Below are positions 1 through 8,805 of a stretch of DNA of 53,651 nt, piece after piece. The position numbers were made by a program, and so were the translations under genes. The notes under the pieces are model-generated. The model was not told where the DNA came from, did not search any database, and was given only the letters and a program-made list of their open reading frames with translations. The stretch covers positions 1-53,651 of the forward strand of contig JAIBCG010000013.1 of the NCBI GenBank assembly GCA_019694295.1, read 5' to 3'. This DNA comes from Saprospiraceae bacterium. Its GTDB lineage: Bacteria; Bacteroidota; Bacteroidia; Chitinophagales; Saprospiraceae. How positions within the stretch are numbered: the first letter of the stretch is position 1; every line of letters starts with the position of its first letter.

Positions 1-1426
1 AGCTACCTGCTGCGAGATTATTCTGGTCTTCAGCAGAAGAACCATTCGACCAAGCATAAGAATAGCCTGGCGTGCCACCCGATACAGTAATATTTATTGA
101 TCCGTTGTTTAGTCCGCAAGATGCATTTACAGTCTGCGCTGCAATCTGAATCTGAGCAGGCTGAGTAACGGTGAATGATTTTACCACGGTACAACCATTG
201 GCATCTGTAACCGTTACGGAATAATTACCAGCAGCGAGAGCTGAAATATTTTGAGAAGTAGCGCCATTGCTCCAATTGTATGAATAACCCGGAGTGCCAC
301 CTGAAACGCTTAATGCAATAGCACCATCATTGCCACCGTAGCAAGAAACGTTGGTAACTGTTCCGTTAGCAGAAGGTCCGTTGGTAGAGTTAATGGTGAA
401 ACTTGCCGTTTTCGTACAACCCTTCGAATCAGTAACTGTAACCGTGTAGCTACCTGCTGCGAGATTATTCTGGTCTTCAGCAGAAGAACCATTCGACCAA
501 GCATAAGAATAGCCTGGCGTGCCACCCGATACAGTAATATTTATTGATCCGTTGTTTAGTCCGCAAGATGCATTCGATATTGTACCACTGATATTGATAT
601 CAGATGGTGAAAGGACAATATAATTTTTTACCACTGAGCATCCAGTGATGTCTGTGACTGTGACAGAATACGACCCATCCGGGATGTTTACCAAGTCTTT
701 GCTTAATGCGCCATTTGACCATTGATAATTATAAGGTGATGTACCGCCAGTTACTGTTTGGATGATTGAACCACTATTCGGATGCTGGCAACTTGGGTGA
801 TTAACAACTCCGGTTACCTGTAAATCGCTGTTTTGAGTGACAGTATAATTTTTAGTTATTGTACATCCATTAGCATCCTTAATGGTTACAGAATAATTGC
901 CAGCTGGAATATTAATGAGGTCTTTAGTAGTAGCACCATTACTCCAAAGATAGGTGTATGGGATAGCACCGCCATTAACGTTCAGCACAATTGAACCATT
1001 GGCACCGGTATAGCAGTCTGCATTTTCAATCCAAGCTTTTACAAATATGAGAGGCCCGTTGTTGACTTTAATGGTGCCTGTCTTGGTACAACCTTGGGTG
1101 TCCGCTATAGTAACAGAATAATTTCCTGCAGCCAGGTTCGAAATTGGGTTGCCGGATGCTCCGTTCGACCATTGGAAAGTGTAACCAGGCGTACCACCTG
1201 TGACATTGAGTGATATCGAACCTGAGTTATCATTGTAGCATTTGTTGTGCACAACATTAGCAGTGTATTCAATATCACAAGCGACGATGCTATTGTTTAC
1301 ACTTGTAGTTGAATTATTTTTAAAATCTTTGCCCAAAATAGCAAAAGATGTTGTAGCATTTGTTAATGAAACAATGCCCAATAAGAATATCAATGTTAAC
1401 ATTGACCGAGAAGTATCAAGCCTCAT
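1..1426 (-). CDS. SprB-repeat surface protein, N-terminal part (cut by left edge)
   Basis: Reading leftward from the ATG at 1426 gives a signal peptide (MRLDTSRSM..., hydrophobic LTLIFLLGIVSL) and then about five and a half tandem units of roughly 74 residues. Each unit carries the pattern C...GSI.L.V.GGTPGY.Y.WSNG, then LAAGNYSVTVTD..GC and a short linker. This is the SprB repeat found in very long T9SS-exported adhesins and gliding proteins of Bacteroidota. The frame stays open to base 1, so the C-terminus, including any sorting domain, lies outside the window. Two units share a perfect 127-bp DNA match (1-127 and 448-574). No neighbouring gene indicates the role; surface adhesion or matrix function is inferred from the repeat family only. 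Confidence 0.85.
   Translation of the reverse strand, partial: MRLDTSRSMLTLIFLLGIVSLTNATTSFAILGKDFKNNSTTSVNNSIVACDIEYTANVVHNKCYNDNSGSISLNVTGGTPGYTFQWSNGASGNPISNLAAGNYSVTIADTQGCTKTGTIKVNNGPLIFVKAWIENADCYTGANGSIVLNVNGGAIPYTYLWSNGATTKDLINIPAGNYSVTIKDANGCTITKNYTVTQNSDLQVTGVVNHPSCQHPNSGSIIQTVTGGTSPYNYQWSNGALSKDLVNIPDGSYSVTVTDITGCSVVKNYIVLSPSDINISGTISNASCGLNNGSINITVSGGTPGYSYAWSNGSSAEDQNNLAAGSYTVTVTDSKGCTKTASFTINSTNGPSANGTVTNVSCYGGNDGAIALSVSGGTPGYSYNWSNGATSQNISALAAGNYSVTVTDANGCTVVKSFTVTQPAQIQIAAQTVNASCGLNNGSINITVSGGTPGYSYAWSNGSSAEDQNNLAAGS
448..574. repeat. Direct repeat copy of bases 1-127 inside the SprB gene
   Basis: Bases 448-574 are identical to bases 1-127, an offset of 447 bp (149 codons, two SprB units). 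The match may extend further left beyond the window edge. On the right it ends abruptly at 127/128 and 574/575. Neighbouring SprB units in the same gene are clearly diverged in DNA, so this pair looks recently duplicated or converted. Confidence 0.9.
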
Positions 1427-1839
1427 GGTTGTTTTTTTTAAGTTAACTAATTTTAAGGACTTCGAGGCAGTTACGATTTTTGAGAAAATGTCGGATTTTG
1501 GGTGAGAATTAGCCTTATTCAAAATGAATAATGACAGATGTTATTAACATATTTCAAAATTTATGCCTAATTTTAATATATTAATTCACATTCTTCACTT
1601 GGGCAAACAACTTTCACAAACAATTCTTTTTGTAATGTTACTGTTTTGTTTATTCACATAAATAAAAAGAATCATACGAAACAACCTCGTTGCGTATGGA
1701 TATTTTTAACATTTTCAGTAGGTCTTAGGGTGAAAATTTGATTTTGGGGATCATGTGCAAATTTAGATTATGAACTCGGATTTTTCTATTTTTTTTTTGA
1801 AAACACCTGTCATTACTAATTTTTCAAACCTGAATTGTG
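1427..1839. other. Intergenic region between coaE and the SprB gene
   Basis: About 410 bp of AT-rich DNA. It holds a terminator-like hairpin (1664-1706) and, on the minus strand, a TAAATTTG element (bases 1758-1765) that could be a -7 box for the SprB gene, though no TTG was found at the usual upstream distance. I see no convincing reading frame here; the plus-strand frame at 1242-1505 is an antisense shadow of the SprB gene. Confidence 0.6.
1664..1706 (-). terminator. Probable terminator after yigZ-coaE
   Basis: CATACG (1673-1678) pairs with CGTATG (1693-1698), and an inner CAAC/GTTG extends the stem past a small bulge. The hairpin is flanked by an A-run on the left and a T-run on the right, so it could work in both directions. 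It lies about 140 nt downstream of the coaE stop. Confidence 0.5.
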
Positions 1840-2430
1840 TCACAGATTCTTTATAGAATTAAAGATTTTCACTATTTGTGGTATAAGTAAGTGTTTTTCA
1901 TTATTACTTATACGAATGATACAATTATTATTGAAATCAGACAATTTTACACGTTGAGTAGCGAGAATTTTATCAATCAATTCTTTTGTCAATTTGCTAC
2001 GCTGCATTATTCTTGAATATAATAATTTTTTTTGTGATGTCACAAAAATTATGGAATGAAATTGATTATAATTTGAACCTTTGAGCAAAATCGCAGATTC
2101 GAACACAATTATTTCTGCTTCAGAATTTTTCTGTTTGAAATCATCAAAGTCAAGATATACAAAAGGATGAACGATATTGTTAAGTGCTGTTCTCAATGCT
2201 TCATTGCCAAATACCAATTGTCTTAATTTTTCAGTACGGATACATAGTTTTTCATCATAAATATCCTTTCCGAATCTGTCGGTTAAAGCTTTGATTAAAT
2301 CCTGGTTTTCGTGCATCAGGCGCTTTGCGGCTGCATCACTGTCATAAATAAGAGCACCCAGGAACCCAAGAATTTTAGCGACAGTTGATTTGCCGCTACC
2401 TATATAACCTGTTATACCGATAAGTTTCAT
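1840..2430 (-). CDS. coaE: Dephospho-CoA kinase
   Basis: This is the last step of coenzyme A synthesis: ATP-dependent phosphorylation of the 3'-hydroxyl of dephospho-CoA in the cytoplasm. The 196-residue protein has the usual family length. The P-loop GYIGSGKST lies at residues 8-16, followed by the family pattern YDSDAAAKRLM near residue 29 and by IVHPFV near residue 86. The ATG overlaps the stop of the upstream YigZ-type gene by 4 bp (ATGA), so the two are probably translationally coupled. In many Bacteroidota coaE sits close to nusB; here nusB lies on the opposite strand less than 3 kb away. Confidence 0.93.
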   Translation of the reverse strand: MKLIGITGYIGSGKSTVAKILGFLGALIYDSDAAAKRLMHENQDLIKALTDRFGKDIYDEKLCIRTEKLRQLVFGNEALRTALNNIVHPFVYLDFDDFKQKNSEAEIIVFESAILLKGSNYNQFHSIIFVTSQKKLLYSRIMQRSKLTKELIDKILATQRVKLSDFNNNCIIRISNNEKHLLIPQIVKIFNSIKNL

Positions 2431-3077
2431 TCTGTTTCTATTAATATGTGCTCAAGCAATGCTGACGACGAACCTTCATAAGCATAGCCAAAAGTATTTT
2501 CGAAGACTATTTTTTTCAAATTTTCAATACTTTCCAGCGGAACATTTACAGCAACTTCTAAAGTTGAAATGAAGCTTATGTCAGAGCTTATTTTTTTTAG
2601 CTGACCAATACACACCTGCATTTGTTTATATTGTGATGAGTCAAATTTGATAAGAAAGTTTTTCTCAATAATTTTTACAATGACAGTATTTTCTGAAATA
2701 GATATAGCTGCAGATGATTTGTAGGCATGGATAAGACCTGGGACACCAAGTTTTGTACCACCATAATATCTGACCACAACTATTGCAATATTAGTGAGTT
2801 TGTTAGATTCGATCTGGCTGAATATTGGTTTTCCGGCAGTACCGGATGGTTCGCCGTCATCGTTGATACGGAAATTATTCCCGTCATGTCCGATTTTGTA
2901 TGCATAACAATAATGTGTAGCTTTGGGGAATTCATCCTTTATTGCAGCAAGTTCAAGGTCAAATTCATGTTTATTGGCTACTGGAAAGGAGATAGCAAAG
3001 AACTTGCTTCCTTTATCTTTGAATTCGGCAATAACCCGATTGTTGATAGTCTGATATGAAGTTATTTCGTTACGCAT
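2427..3077 (-). CDS. YigZ/IMPACT family protein (UPF0029)
   Basis: The 216-residue protein matches the YigZ/IMPACT family: an N-terminal block with KDKGSKFFAI and KATHYCYAYKIG, then NDDGEPSGTAGKPI, then VVVRYYGGTKLGVPGL, which are the family's signature stretches. A C-terminal ferredoxin-like half (DUF1949-type) follows. Eukaryotic IMPACT regulates Gcn2; the bacterial role is not settled. It is the first gene of a two-gene minus-strand unit with coaE, overlapping by 4 bp. The 150-bp gap to the divergent DoxX gene should hold both promoters. Confidence 0.88.
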   Translation of the reverse strand: MRNEITSYQTINNRVIAEFKDKGSKFFAISFPVANKHEFDLELAAIKDEFPKATHYCYAYKIGHDGNNFRINDDGEPSGTAGKPIFSQIESNKLTNIAIVVVRYYGGTKLGVPGLIHAYKSSAAISISENTVIVKIIEKNFLIKFDSSQYKQMQVCIGQLKKISSDISFISTLEVAVNVPLESIENLKKIVFENTFGYAYEGSSSALLEHILIETE

Positions 3078-3197
3078 TCATGTAATGTCTTGGAATTTAT
3101 GTTCTGCGGAGTTTGAACTTAAAGTGCAAATTTGAGTTAAAATACAATAGAATCATAAACTGAAGTTGATTTAACTCATAAAAAGTGATAAAAATCA

Positions 3198-3205
3198 TAA
3201 ATTTG
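3198..3205 (+). promoter_or_regulatory. -7 element TAAATTTG for the DoxX-nusB unit
   Basis: It matches the Bacteroidota consensus TAnnTTTG and lies 22 nt upstream of the ATG at 3228. The nearest upstream TTG (3166-3168) is 29 nt away, longer than usual, so only the -7 half is supported. Confidence 0.4.
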
Positions 3206-3227
3206 CATTTCAATTAATTTTCAAGAC

Positions 3228-4712
3228 ATGGGCATCATACAATTATTGATTTATTTTGCAATTGCAGGTCTCTTACTTACTTTAATTACCAGATATATAA
3301 CCAAGCAACATGGTACTTGGTTAATGAGTTTTCTCCAGCATTTTGCGGGTGTATGGTTTTTGGTGTCCGGTTTTGTAAAAGCTGTTGATCCGCTTGGTAC
3401 TGCCTACAAAATGGAACAATATTTTGCAGAATTTGAAAGCACATTTCAACATACATGGGTATCGTTCATTACCCCAATGTTTCCACTGCTTGGGAAATAT
3501 TCGATTTCATTTTCAGTTTTTATGATTATTATTGAGATGGTACTTGGCATTCTACTCATAACAGGTGGGTGGAAGAAATTTACAGGATGGCTTTTTCTCA
3601 TTATTGTTGTGTTTTTTACTATACTTACCGGTTTTACATTTCTTACGGGTTATGTACCCGAAGGTGCCAATTTTTTCCAGTTTTCAAAGTGGGTGGCCTA
3701 TGATGCTACTCGTATGAAAGTTACAGATTGTGGTTGTTTTGGTGATTTTCTCAAGCTCGAACCTAAGGTTTCATTTATGAAAGACTTGTTCCTGTTGATT
3801 CCGTCTGTGTTGTTTATCATTCGCAGAAGCCAAATGCATACGCTCATTAATGATAAATTTACGAAATGGTATGTAGGGGGCATCACTGCTTTACTTCTGT
3901 TTTATTGTTTACAAAATTTTTATTTTGATATTCCTACAATTGACTTCAGGCCTTTTAAAGAGGGTGTTAACGTAAGAGAGACAAAACTCGCTGAAGAAAA
4001 AGCTGCTTCTGAAGTACAGATTACTGCTTACAAGCTGAAAAATTTAAAAGACGGCAAAATAGTTGAGATTCCTACTGCGCAATATCTTGCAGAAATGACC
4101 AAGTACCCTAAAGAGGAATGGGAAGTAGTGGATCAGGTAAAATCAGAACTCGCAGTACCACACACAAAAATAAGCGAATTTTCATTTAATAACACTGAAG
4201 GCGAAGATATTGCCGAGAGTTTGCTTGCTGAAAAATCATATTCGATTATGATATCAGCCTACAAATTAGGAATCAAAGAAATAAACGAGAAAACAGTTGA
4301 AGTCCCGGATAGTATTTTCAGTGCGGATACCATCAGAGTCGGTAAGGATTCAATAGCTGTTGTCAAGCGTTTTGAAAAGATAGAAATGAAAAAGACAGAT
4401 CAGCGAAGTTTTGTCTGGGATGAAGACTACCTTAATATATACAAAAATATTATAGTGCCTTTTGTAAAGGAAGCTGAGAAGAATGGTATTAAATGCTATA
4501 TGGTCTGCAATTCCTATCCCGATGCCATTAAAGATTTTAGAAAGCAAACCGGATTTGATGCCGATATTTATACAGGTGATGATTTGCTTATAAAGACCAT
4601 CATCAGGTCGAACCCGGGTATAACTTTATGGAAAGATGGAATAATACTCAAACATTTCCATTACAAAAAATTGCCTGAATTTAACCAGTTTAAACAAGCT
4701 TATATTAAATAA
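3228..4712 (+). CDS. BT_3928-type DoxX family membrane protein
   Basis: The 494-residue protein has several hydrophobic segments in the first 240 residues: one at the N-terminus, then FSVFMIIIEMVLGILLI, FLIIVVFFTILTGFTFL, LFLLIPSVLFII and a last one near residue 225. A DCGCFGD stretch near residue 167 is typical of DoxX/MauE-like proteins of the BT_3928 group. The C-terminal 250 residues are soluble and end in a thioredoxin-fold-like region without a CxxC pair. The gene precedes nusB by 17 nt, an arrangement common in Bacteroidota. The function is not established; a link to quinone or disulfide redox chemistry is a family-level guess. Confidence 0.75.
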   Translation: MGIIQLLIYFAIAGLLLTLITRYITKQHGTWLMSFLQHFAGVWFLVSGFVKAVDPLGTAYKMEQYFAEFESTFQHTWVSFITPMFPLLGKYSISFSVFMIIIEMVLGILLITGGWKKFTGWLFLIIVVFFTILTGFTFLTGYVPEGANFFQFSKWVAYDATRMKVTDCGCFGDFLKLEPKVSFMKDLFLLIPSVLFIIRRSQMHTLINDKFTKWYVGGITALLLFYCLQNFYFDIPTIDFRPFKEGVNVRETKLAEEKAASEVQITAYKLKNLKDGKIVEIPTAQYLAEMTKYPKEEWEVVDQVKSELAVPHTKISEFSFNNTEGEDIAESLLAEKSYSIMISAYKLGIKEINEKTVEVPDSIFSADTIRVGKDSIAVVKRFEKIEMKKTDQRSFVWDEDYLNIYKNIIVPFVKEAEKNGIKCYMVCNSYPDAIKDFRKQTGFDADIYTGDDLLIKTIIRSNPGITLWKDGIILKHFHYKKLPEFNQFKQAYIK

Positions 4713-4729
4713 CAAAAACCGATCAGAGA

Positions 4730-5665
4730 ATGTTGAGTAGAAGGAATGTGCGGATAAAAGTGTTACAAGTCATCTATGGCAGTAATATAAACCATGATAA
4801 GATAGAAAGATACCAAAGAAATTATCAGACGAGTATCGACCGTTCGCTGGAGATATTGGTTTATTCTCTGCGAGTCATGCAGAAGATACTAAAATATTCA
4901 CTCACGGATGCAGAAAATCGCAAGTACAAAAAATTACCTTCTGACAACGATAAATTGTTCAAACCTGTACTACTGACGAACAAACAAAGTCAAAACTTGA
5001 TGAACAGTCAGTTGCTCGAAATTTATACACGAAAATTTCACACAGATACAAAAATAGACCAAGATGTTATACGCAGACTATATCTTGAGTTCTCAAAAGA
5101 TGAAGATTACATACAATATTATATTGCTGCAGAACATACTACCGAGGAAAACATTGCAATGCTTTTGAAGATTTACAAATTACTTACAAAGAATGAAGTG
5201 TTTAATGAAACTATAGAAGACCATTATGTATCATGGGATGATGACGAATCGCTTGTAGTTGGCGCTATGAAAAAAATCATCAAATCACTCGACCAAGACG
5301 AGTATGATTTTCTCAAAGATTATATTCCTGACGACGAAACTGTAAAAGAATTTGGTGAAACACTGCTTATAGCAACTGTTAAAAATGACAAATCATTGGT
5401 TGAGCTCATAACACCATTTCTTGAAAACTGGGAGCTTGAAAGGGTTGCAGCTATAGACCTCATCATGTTAAAAATGGCAGTTACTGAGATTCTCCGCATC
5501 GAATCTATACCTACAAAAGTGACACTCAATGAATATGTCGAAATCTCAAAGATATACAGTACTGAAAAAAGTAAAGAATTTATTAATGGTATCCTCGACC
5601 GTATTATTAACAAACTCAACAATGAAAATAAAATTATAAAAACAGGTCGCGGACTCGATAATTAA
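4730..5665 (+). CDS. nusB: Transcription antitermination factor NusB (long Bacteroidota form)
   Basis: NusB binds boxA RNA with S10 (NusE) and supports antitermination on rRNA operons. The 311-residue protein is about twice the length of E. coli NusB. It starts with the typical LSRRNVRIKVLQVIYG stretch and ends with the conserved C-terminal half (NWELERVAAIDLIMLKMAVTE, then TLNEYVEISKIYSTEKSKEFINGILD). The inserted middle is characteristic of Bacteroidota. It lies 17 nt after the DoxX gene, probably on the same mRNA. Confidence 0.92.
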   Translation: MLSRRNVRIKVLQVIYGSNINHDKIERYQRNYQTSIDRSLEILVYSLRVMQKILKYSLTDAENRKYKKLPSDNDKLFKPVLLTNKQSQNLMNSQLLEIYTRKFHTDTKIDQDVIRRLYLEFSKDEDYIQYYIAAEHTTEENIAMLLKIYKLLTKNEVFNETIEDHYVSWDDDESLVVGAMKKIIKSLDQDEYDFLKDYIPDDETVKEFGETLLIATVKNDKSLVELITPFLENWELERVAAIDLIMLKMAVTEILRIESIPTKVTLNEYVEISKIYSTEKSKEFINGILDRIINKLNNENKIIKTGRGLDN

Positions 5666-5705
5666 AAATTATTACTTTTATTTCTAATATTTAATCATTG
5701 TTATC

Positions 5706-5713
5706 TACATTTG
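5706..5713 (+). promoter_or_regulatory. -7 element TACATTTG for the OmpA gene
   Basis: TAnnTTTG match 22 nt before the ATG at 5736. No TTG is seen at the normal upstream spacing. Confidence 0.4.
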
Positions 5714-5735
5714 CATAAATAAACTTTGATTAAGC

Positions 5736-7151
5736 ATGAAAAAACTATTTTACACATTAATTTTGATAGCAATGCTTAGTGCCAATACTGGTATTGCTCA
5801 GTTCAAAACAGCTCCTGACGGTGTCACTGCCAAAAGGGTGTTAATGGACTTTTATACTCCTGCCAATGATTTTGATCCCATCACATCACTTCGTGATCTT
5901 AAAGATCTTGGAGGTGCAGAGATAGGATACAACAGACACCTGGCAAGCTGGCTAAATCTGGCAGTTCCGCTCCGTATTGGTGTAGCTGATATGCCTAATG
6001 GCACTGGCGGATTCAAGCCAAGAGTATTGAATACCAGTCTGGATGCAGTTTTGCAGATTAAATATTTTAAACCTAAGAAGTTACTTGCCCCTTACCTCAT
6101 GGCAGGTGTAGGTGCAGCAATGGAAAACTGGGAAAATACCAGAGTAGAAATTCCAATTGGTGTTGGTCTTAATGTTAGAATTGCTCCACTTGTGTATATC
6201 AATGCCCAAACAGAATATCGTCTGGCTTTAAAGGATGACAGAAACAATCTTGCACATAGTTTAGGATTTTTGTTCCTCATCGGTAATGAAATCAACGACC
6301 GTGACAAGGATGGTATAGCAGACGAAGTGGACGAATGTCCTGACGAATTTGGTCTTGCACAGTTCAATGGTTGTCCAGACAAAGATGGTGATGGTATTCC
6401 TGATAAAACAGATAAATGCCCTGAACAGCCTGGTACTGAGGCTACAATGGGTTGCCCGGATGCTGACGGTGATGGTATAGCTGACGGTGACGACAAATGC
6501 CCGGATCAAGCAGGTCCAAAAGCTACAATGGGTTGCCCTGATAGAGATGGCGACGGTGTAGCAGATAAGGATGATGATTGCCCGGATGTGGCTGGTCTTA
6601 AATCATTGAAAGGTTGCCCGGACAAAGACGGAGACGGTATAGCTGATGCCAAAGACAAATGCCCTAATGAAGCCGGTCCGGCAGCTACTATGGGTTGCCC
6701 TGACAGAGATGGTGACGGAGTAGCAGATAAAGATGATAAATGCCCTGATCAATTCGGACCTGCATCTAACCAAGGTTGCCCGGAAATGAAGAAAGAAGAA
6801 AAGGCCGTACTTGAAAATGCCGCAAGATCTATCCAATTCGAATTCGGTAGTGCCGTTATCAAGAAAGAGTCTTATGCTATTCTTGATCAAGTTGTTGGTT
6901 TGATGAAAACGTATCCTACTTACAGTTGCGACATTTCAGGTCATACTGATAATGTTGGTAATTCTGCTGTAAATCAGTCGCTTTCTGAGAAAAGAGCAAA
7001 GGCATGTCTTGACTATCTTGTATCAAAAGGTGTAGAAGCCAAGAGAATGACAAGTGCCGGCTATGGCGACACAAAGCCAGTAGGCGACAACAAGACTTCA
7101 CAAGGACGAAAATTGAACAGAAGGACTGAGTTCCTGATGAGCGTTAAATAA
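5736..7151 (+). CDS. OmpA family outer-membrane protein with thrombospondin type 3 repeats
   Basis: The 471-residue protein begins with a signal peptide (MKKLFYTLILIAMLSANTGIAQ). An N-terminal beta-barrel-like region runs to about residue 185. It is followed by seven calcium-binding thrombospondin-3 type units (D.DGDG..D..D.CP..., about residues 188-355) and a C-terminal OmpA domain from about residue 360 with ISGHTDNVGN and LSEKRAKACLDYL, which binds peptidoglycan. The acidic repeats probably act as a rigid Ca2+-stabilised spacer between barrel and wall-binding domain. It is a single gene with its own -7 element and a strong terminator. Confidence 0.9.
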   Translation: MKKLFYTLILIAMLSANTGIAQFKTAPDGVTAKRVLMDFYTPANDFDPITSLRDLKDLGGAEIGYNRHLASWLNLAVPLRIGVADMPNGTGGFKPRVLNTSLDAVLQIKYFKPKKLLAPYLMAGVGAAMENWENTRVEIPIGVGLNVRIAPLVYINAQTEYRLALKDDRNNLAHSLGFLFLIGNEINDRDKDGIADEVDECPDEFGLAQFNGCPDKDGDGIPDKTDKCPEQPGTEATMGCPDADGDGIADGDDKCPDQAGPKATMGCPDRDGDGVADKDDDCPDVAGLKSLKGCPDKDGDGIADAKDKCPNEAGPAATMGCPDRDGDGVADKDDKCPDQFGPASNQGCPEMKKEEKAVLENAARSIQFEFGSAVIKKESYAILDQVVGLMKTYPTYSCDISGHTDNVGNSAVNQSLSEKRAKACLDYLVSKGVEAKRMTSAGYGDTKPVGDNKTSQGRKLNRRTEFLMSVK

Positions 7152-7170
7152 AATTAACAATAAAGTAAAG

Positions 7171-7202
7171 AATGGCTTGTGGATTTCTACAAGCCATTTT
7201 TT
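7171..7202 (+). terminator. Intrinsic terminator after the OmpA gene
   Basis: A perfect 10-bp stem (7171-7180 with 7189-7198, AATGGCTTGT/ACAAGCCATT), an 8-nt loop and a run of T. The -33 TTG of the guaA promoter starts just after the T-run. Confidence 0.85.
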
Positions 7203-7203
7203 A

Positions 7204-7232
7204 TTGTAGAAAATGAGATATAACTATATTTG
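7204..7232 (+). promoter_or_regulatory. guaA promoter, TTG-N18-TATATTTG
   Basis: TTG at 7204-7206 and TATATTTG at 7225-7232 fit the Bacteroidota sigma-A consensus. The ATG at 7237 begins only 4 nt after the -7 box, so the transcript should be leaderless or nearly so. This also argues against the in-frame upstream ATG at 7213, which lies inside the promoter. Confidence 0.6.
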
Positions 7233-7236
7233 CACC

Positions 7237-8778
7237 ATGAAAGAGAAAATATTGATATTTGATTTTGGGTCACAATACACACAGCTTATTGCAAGACGCA
7301 TAAGAGAAGCCGATGTGTACTCTGAGATTTTGCCTTACAATGCCGATTATACACTTGATGAAAGTATAAAAGGAGTGATACTTTCCGGTAGCCCGTTTTC
7401 AGTAAATGACGAAAATTTTTTAGACTTTAATGTCGAAAAACTCAATGGCAAAATACCGGTATTGGCGGTATGTTACGGAGCTCAACTTATGGCCAAAAAA
7501 CTAGGTGGTAGCGTTTCGAAATCATCCAAGAGAGAATATGGTCGTGCTACATTAAATATTACTAAACCAGAGGATAAAGTTTTATCAGGATTAAGTGCCA
7601 ATTCGCAGGTCTGGATGTCTCACGGCGATACAATTCTCCAAATTCCGGAAGGATTCGAATTACTGGCTTATACCGATTCGATTCCGGTGGCTGCCTTCAG
7701 ATCTTCTACTTCACTCTTTACAAACCCTGTATATTGTTTTCAGTTCCATCCAGAAGTAACCCATTCGGTTGAAGGGCATTTACTTATCCGCAATTTTTTG
7801 TTTGATGTCTGTGGATGTTCCGGCGACTGGACACCCGAACATTTTATCGAAAGTACCATCAATGATCTAAAACAAAAAATTGGCAGCGAACACGTATTGA
7901 TGGCATTGTCAGGTGGTGTTGACAGTACTGTCGCCGCAGAATTATTACATAAAGCAATAGGTAATCAATTGCATTGCTTCTTTCTTGATAACGGATTATT
8001 GAGAAAAAATGAATTTCAGTCTGTCTTAAAGTCTTATGAAAATATGGGACTCAACATACAGGGCATTGACAGCAGTAATGAATTTTACACCGCATTAAAC
8101 GGACTCTCAGATCCTGAAGACAAGCGTAAAGCCATCGGTCGTGTGTTCATAGAAGTATTTGAAAAATATGCCAAAACGCTTCCAGAAGTGAAATGGCTCG
8201 GTCAAGGCACCATTTATCCGGATGTCATAGAATCAGTATCTGTTCACGGTCCTTCAGTTACAATCAAATCGCACCACAATGTAGGTGGCTTGCCAGAAAA
8301 ACTCCACCTGAAAATTATTGAACCGCTCAGGGCTTTGTTTAAAGATGAAGTTCGACGTGTAGGGAAGGCTTTGGGCATACCTGCAATTATACTTAACCGG
8401 CACCCTTTTCCGGGCCCGGGCCTTGGTATCAGGATACTTGGCGATATAACTCCCGCTAAAGTTAAGCTGTTGCAGGAAGCCGACGATATATTTATTTCTA
8501 ATCTTAGAGAATCAGGATATTATGACAAAGTCTGGCAGGCCGGTGCAGTATTACTCCCGATATACTCAGTAGGCGTGATGGGCGACGAAAGAACCTATGA
8601 GCAGGTAGTCGCGCTCAGGAGTGTCAATTCTGTTGACGGTATGACCGCCGAATGGAGCAGACTGCCTTTTGACTTACTTGCAAAAATTTCTGAAGATATA
8701 ATTAACAACGTTCGTGGTATCAATCGTGTAGTGTTTGATATTAGTACCAAGCCGCCTGCTACTATCGAGTGGGAATAA
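7237..8778 (+). CDS. guaA: GMP synthase (glutamine-hydrolysing)
   Basis: Converts XMP to GMP with glutamine and ATP. The 513-residue protein has an N-terminal class I amidotransferase domain with the nucleophile in AVCYGAQ (Cys79) and the His/Glu of QFHPEVTHS. The ATP pyrophosphatase domain follows, with P-loop SGGVDST at 225-231, and then the C-terminal dimerisation domain ending TKPPATIEWE, as in all GuaA. I start at the ATG at 7237, giving MKEKILIFDFGSQYTQ, the normal N-terminus; the ATG at 7213 would add eight residues and lies within the promoter. A PBP1-like lipoprotein gene follows 27 nt later, a neighbour pair seen in other Bacteroidota. Confidence 0.96.
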   Translation: MKEKILIFDFGSQYTQLIARRIREADVYSEILPYNADYTLDESIKGVILSGSPFSVNDENFLDFNVEKLNGKIPVLAVCYGAQLMAKKLGGSVSKSSKREYGRATLNITKPEDKVLSGLSANSQVWMSHGDTILQIPEGFELLAYTDSIPVAAFRSSTSLFTNPVYCFQFHPEVTHSVEGHLLIRNFLFDVCGCSGDWTPEHFIESTINDLKQKIGSEHVLMALSGGVDSTVAAELLHKAIGNQLHCFFLDNGLLRKNEFQSVLKSYENMGLNIQGIDSSNEFYTALNGLSDPEDKRKAIGRVFIEVFEKYAKTLPEVKWLGQGTIYPDVIESVSVHGPSVTIKSHHNVGGLPEKLHLKIIEPLRALFKDEVRRVGKALGIPAIILNRHPFPGPGLGIRILGDITPAKVKLLQEADDIFISNLRESGYYDKVWQAGAVLLPIYSVGVMGDERTYEQVVALRSVNSVDGMTAEWSRLPFDLLAKISEDIINNVRGINRVVFDISTKPPATIEWE

Positions 8779-8805
8779 ATTTTTTTAAATTAATAGATTC
8801 TGAGA

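Noticed and set aside
1..574. Direct repeats as a CRISPR array
   Set aside because: The repeats are 127 bp, in frame and part of protein modules; there are no short regular repeat-spacer units.
1242..1505. Plus-strand frame of 87 codons at the start of the SprB gene
   Set aside because: It lies antisense to the signal peptide and first SprB unit, and its translation has no recognisable feature.
6092..6890. Several long antisense frames over the thrombospondin-3 repeats
   Set aside because: They arise from the repetitive GA-rich coding sequence of the OmpA gene; the sense frame has clear domains.
7213..7236. Upstream in-frame ATG for guaA
   Set aside because: It falls inside the TTG-N18-TATATTTG promoter, and the next ATG gives the standard GuaA N-terminus.
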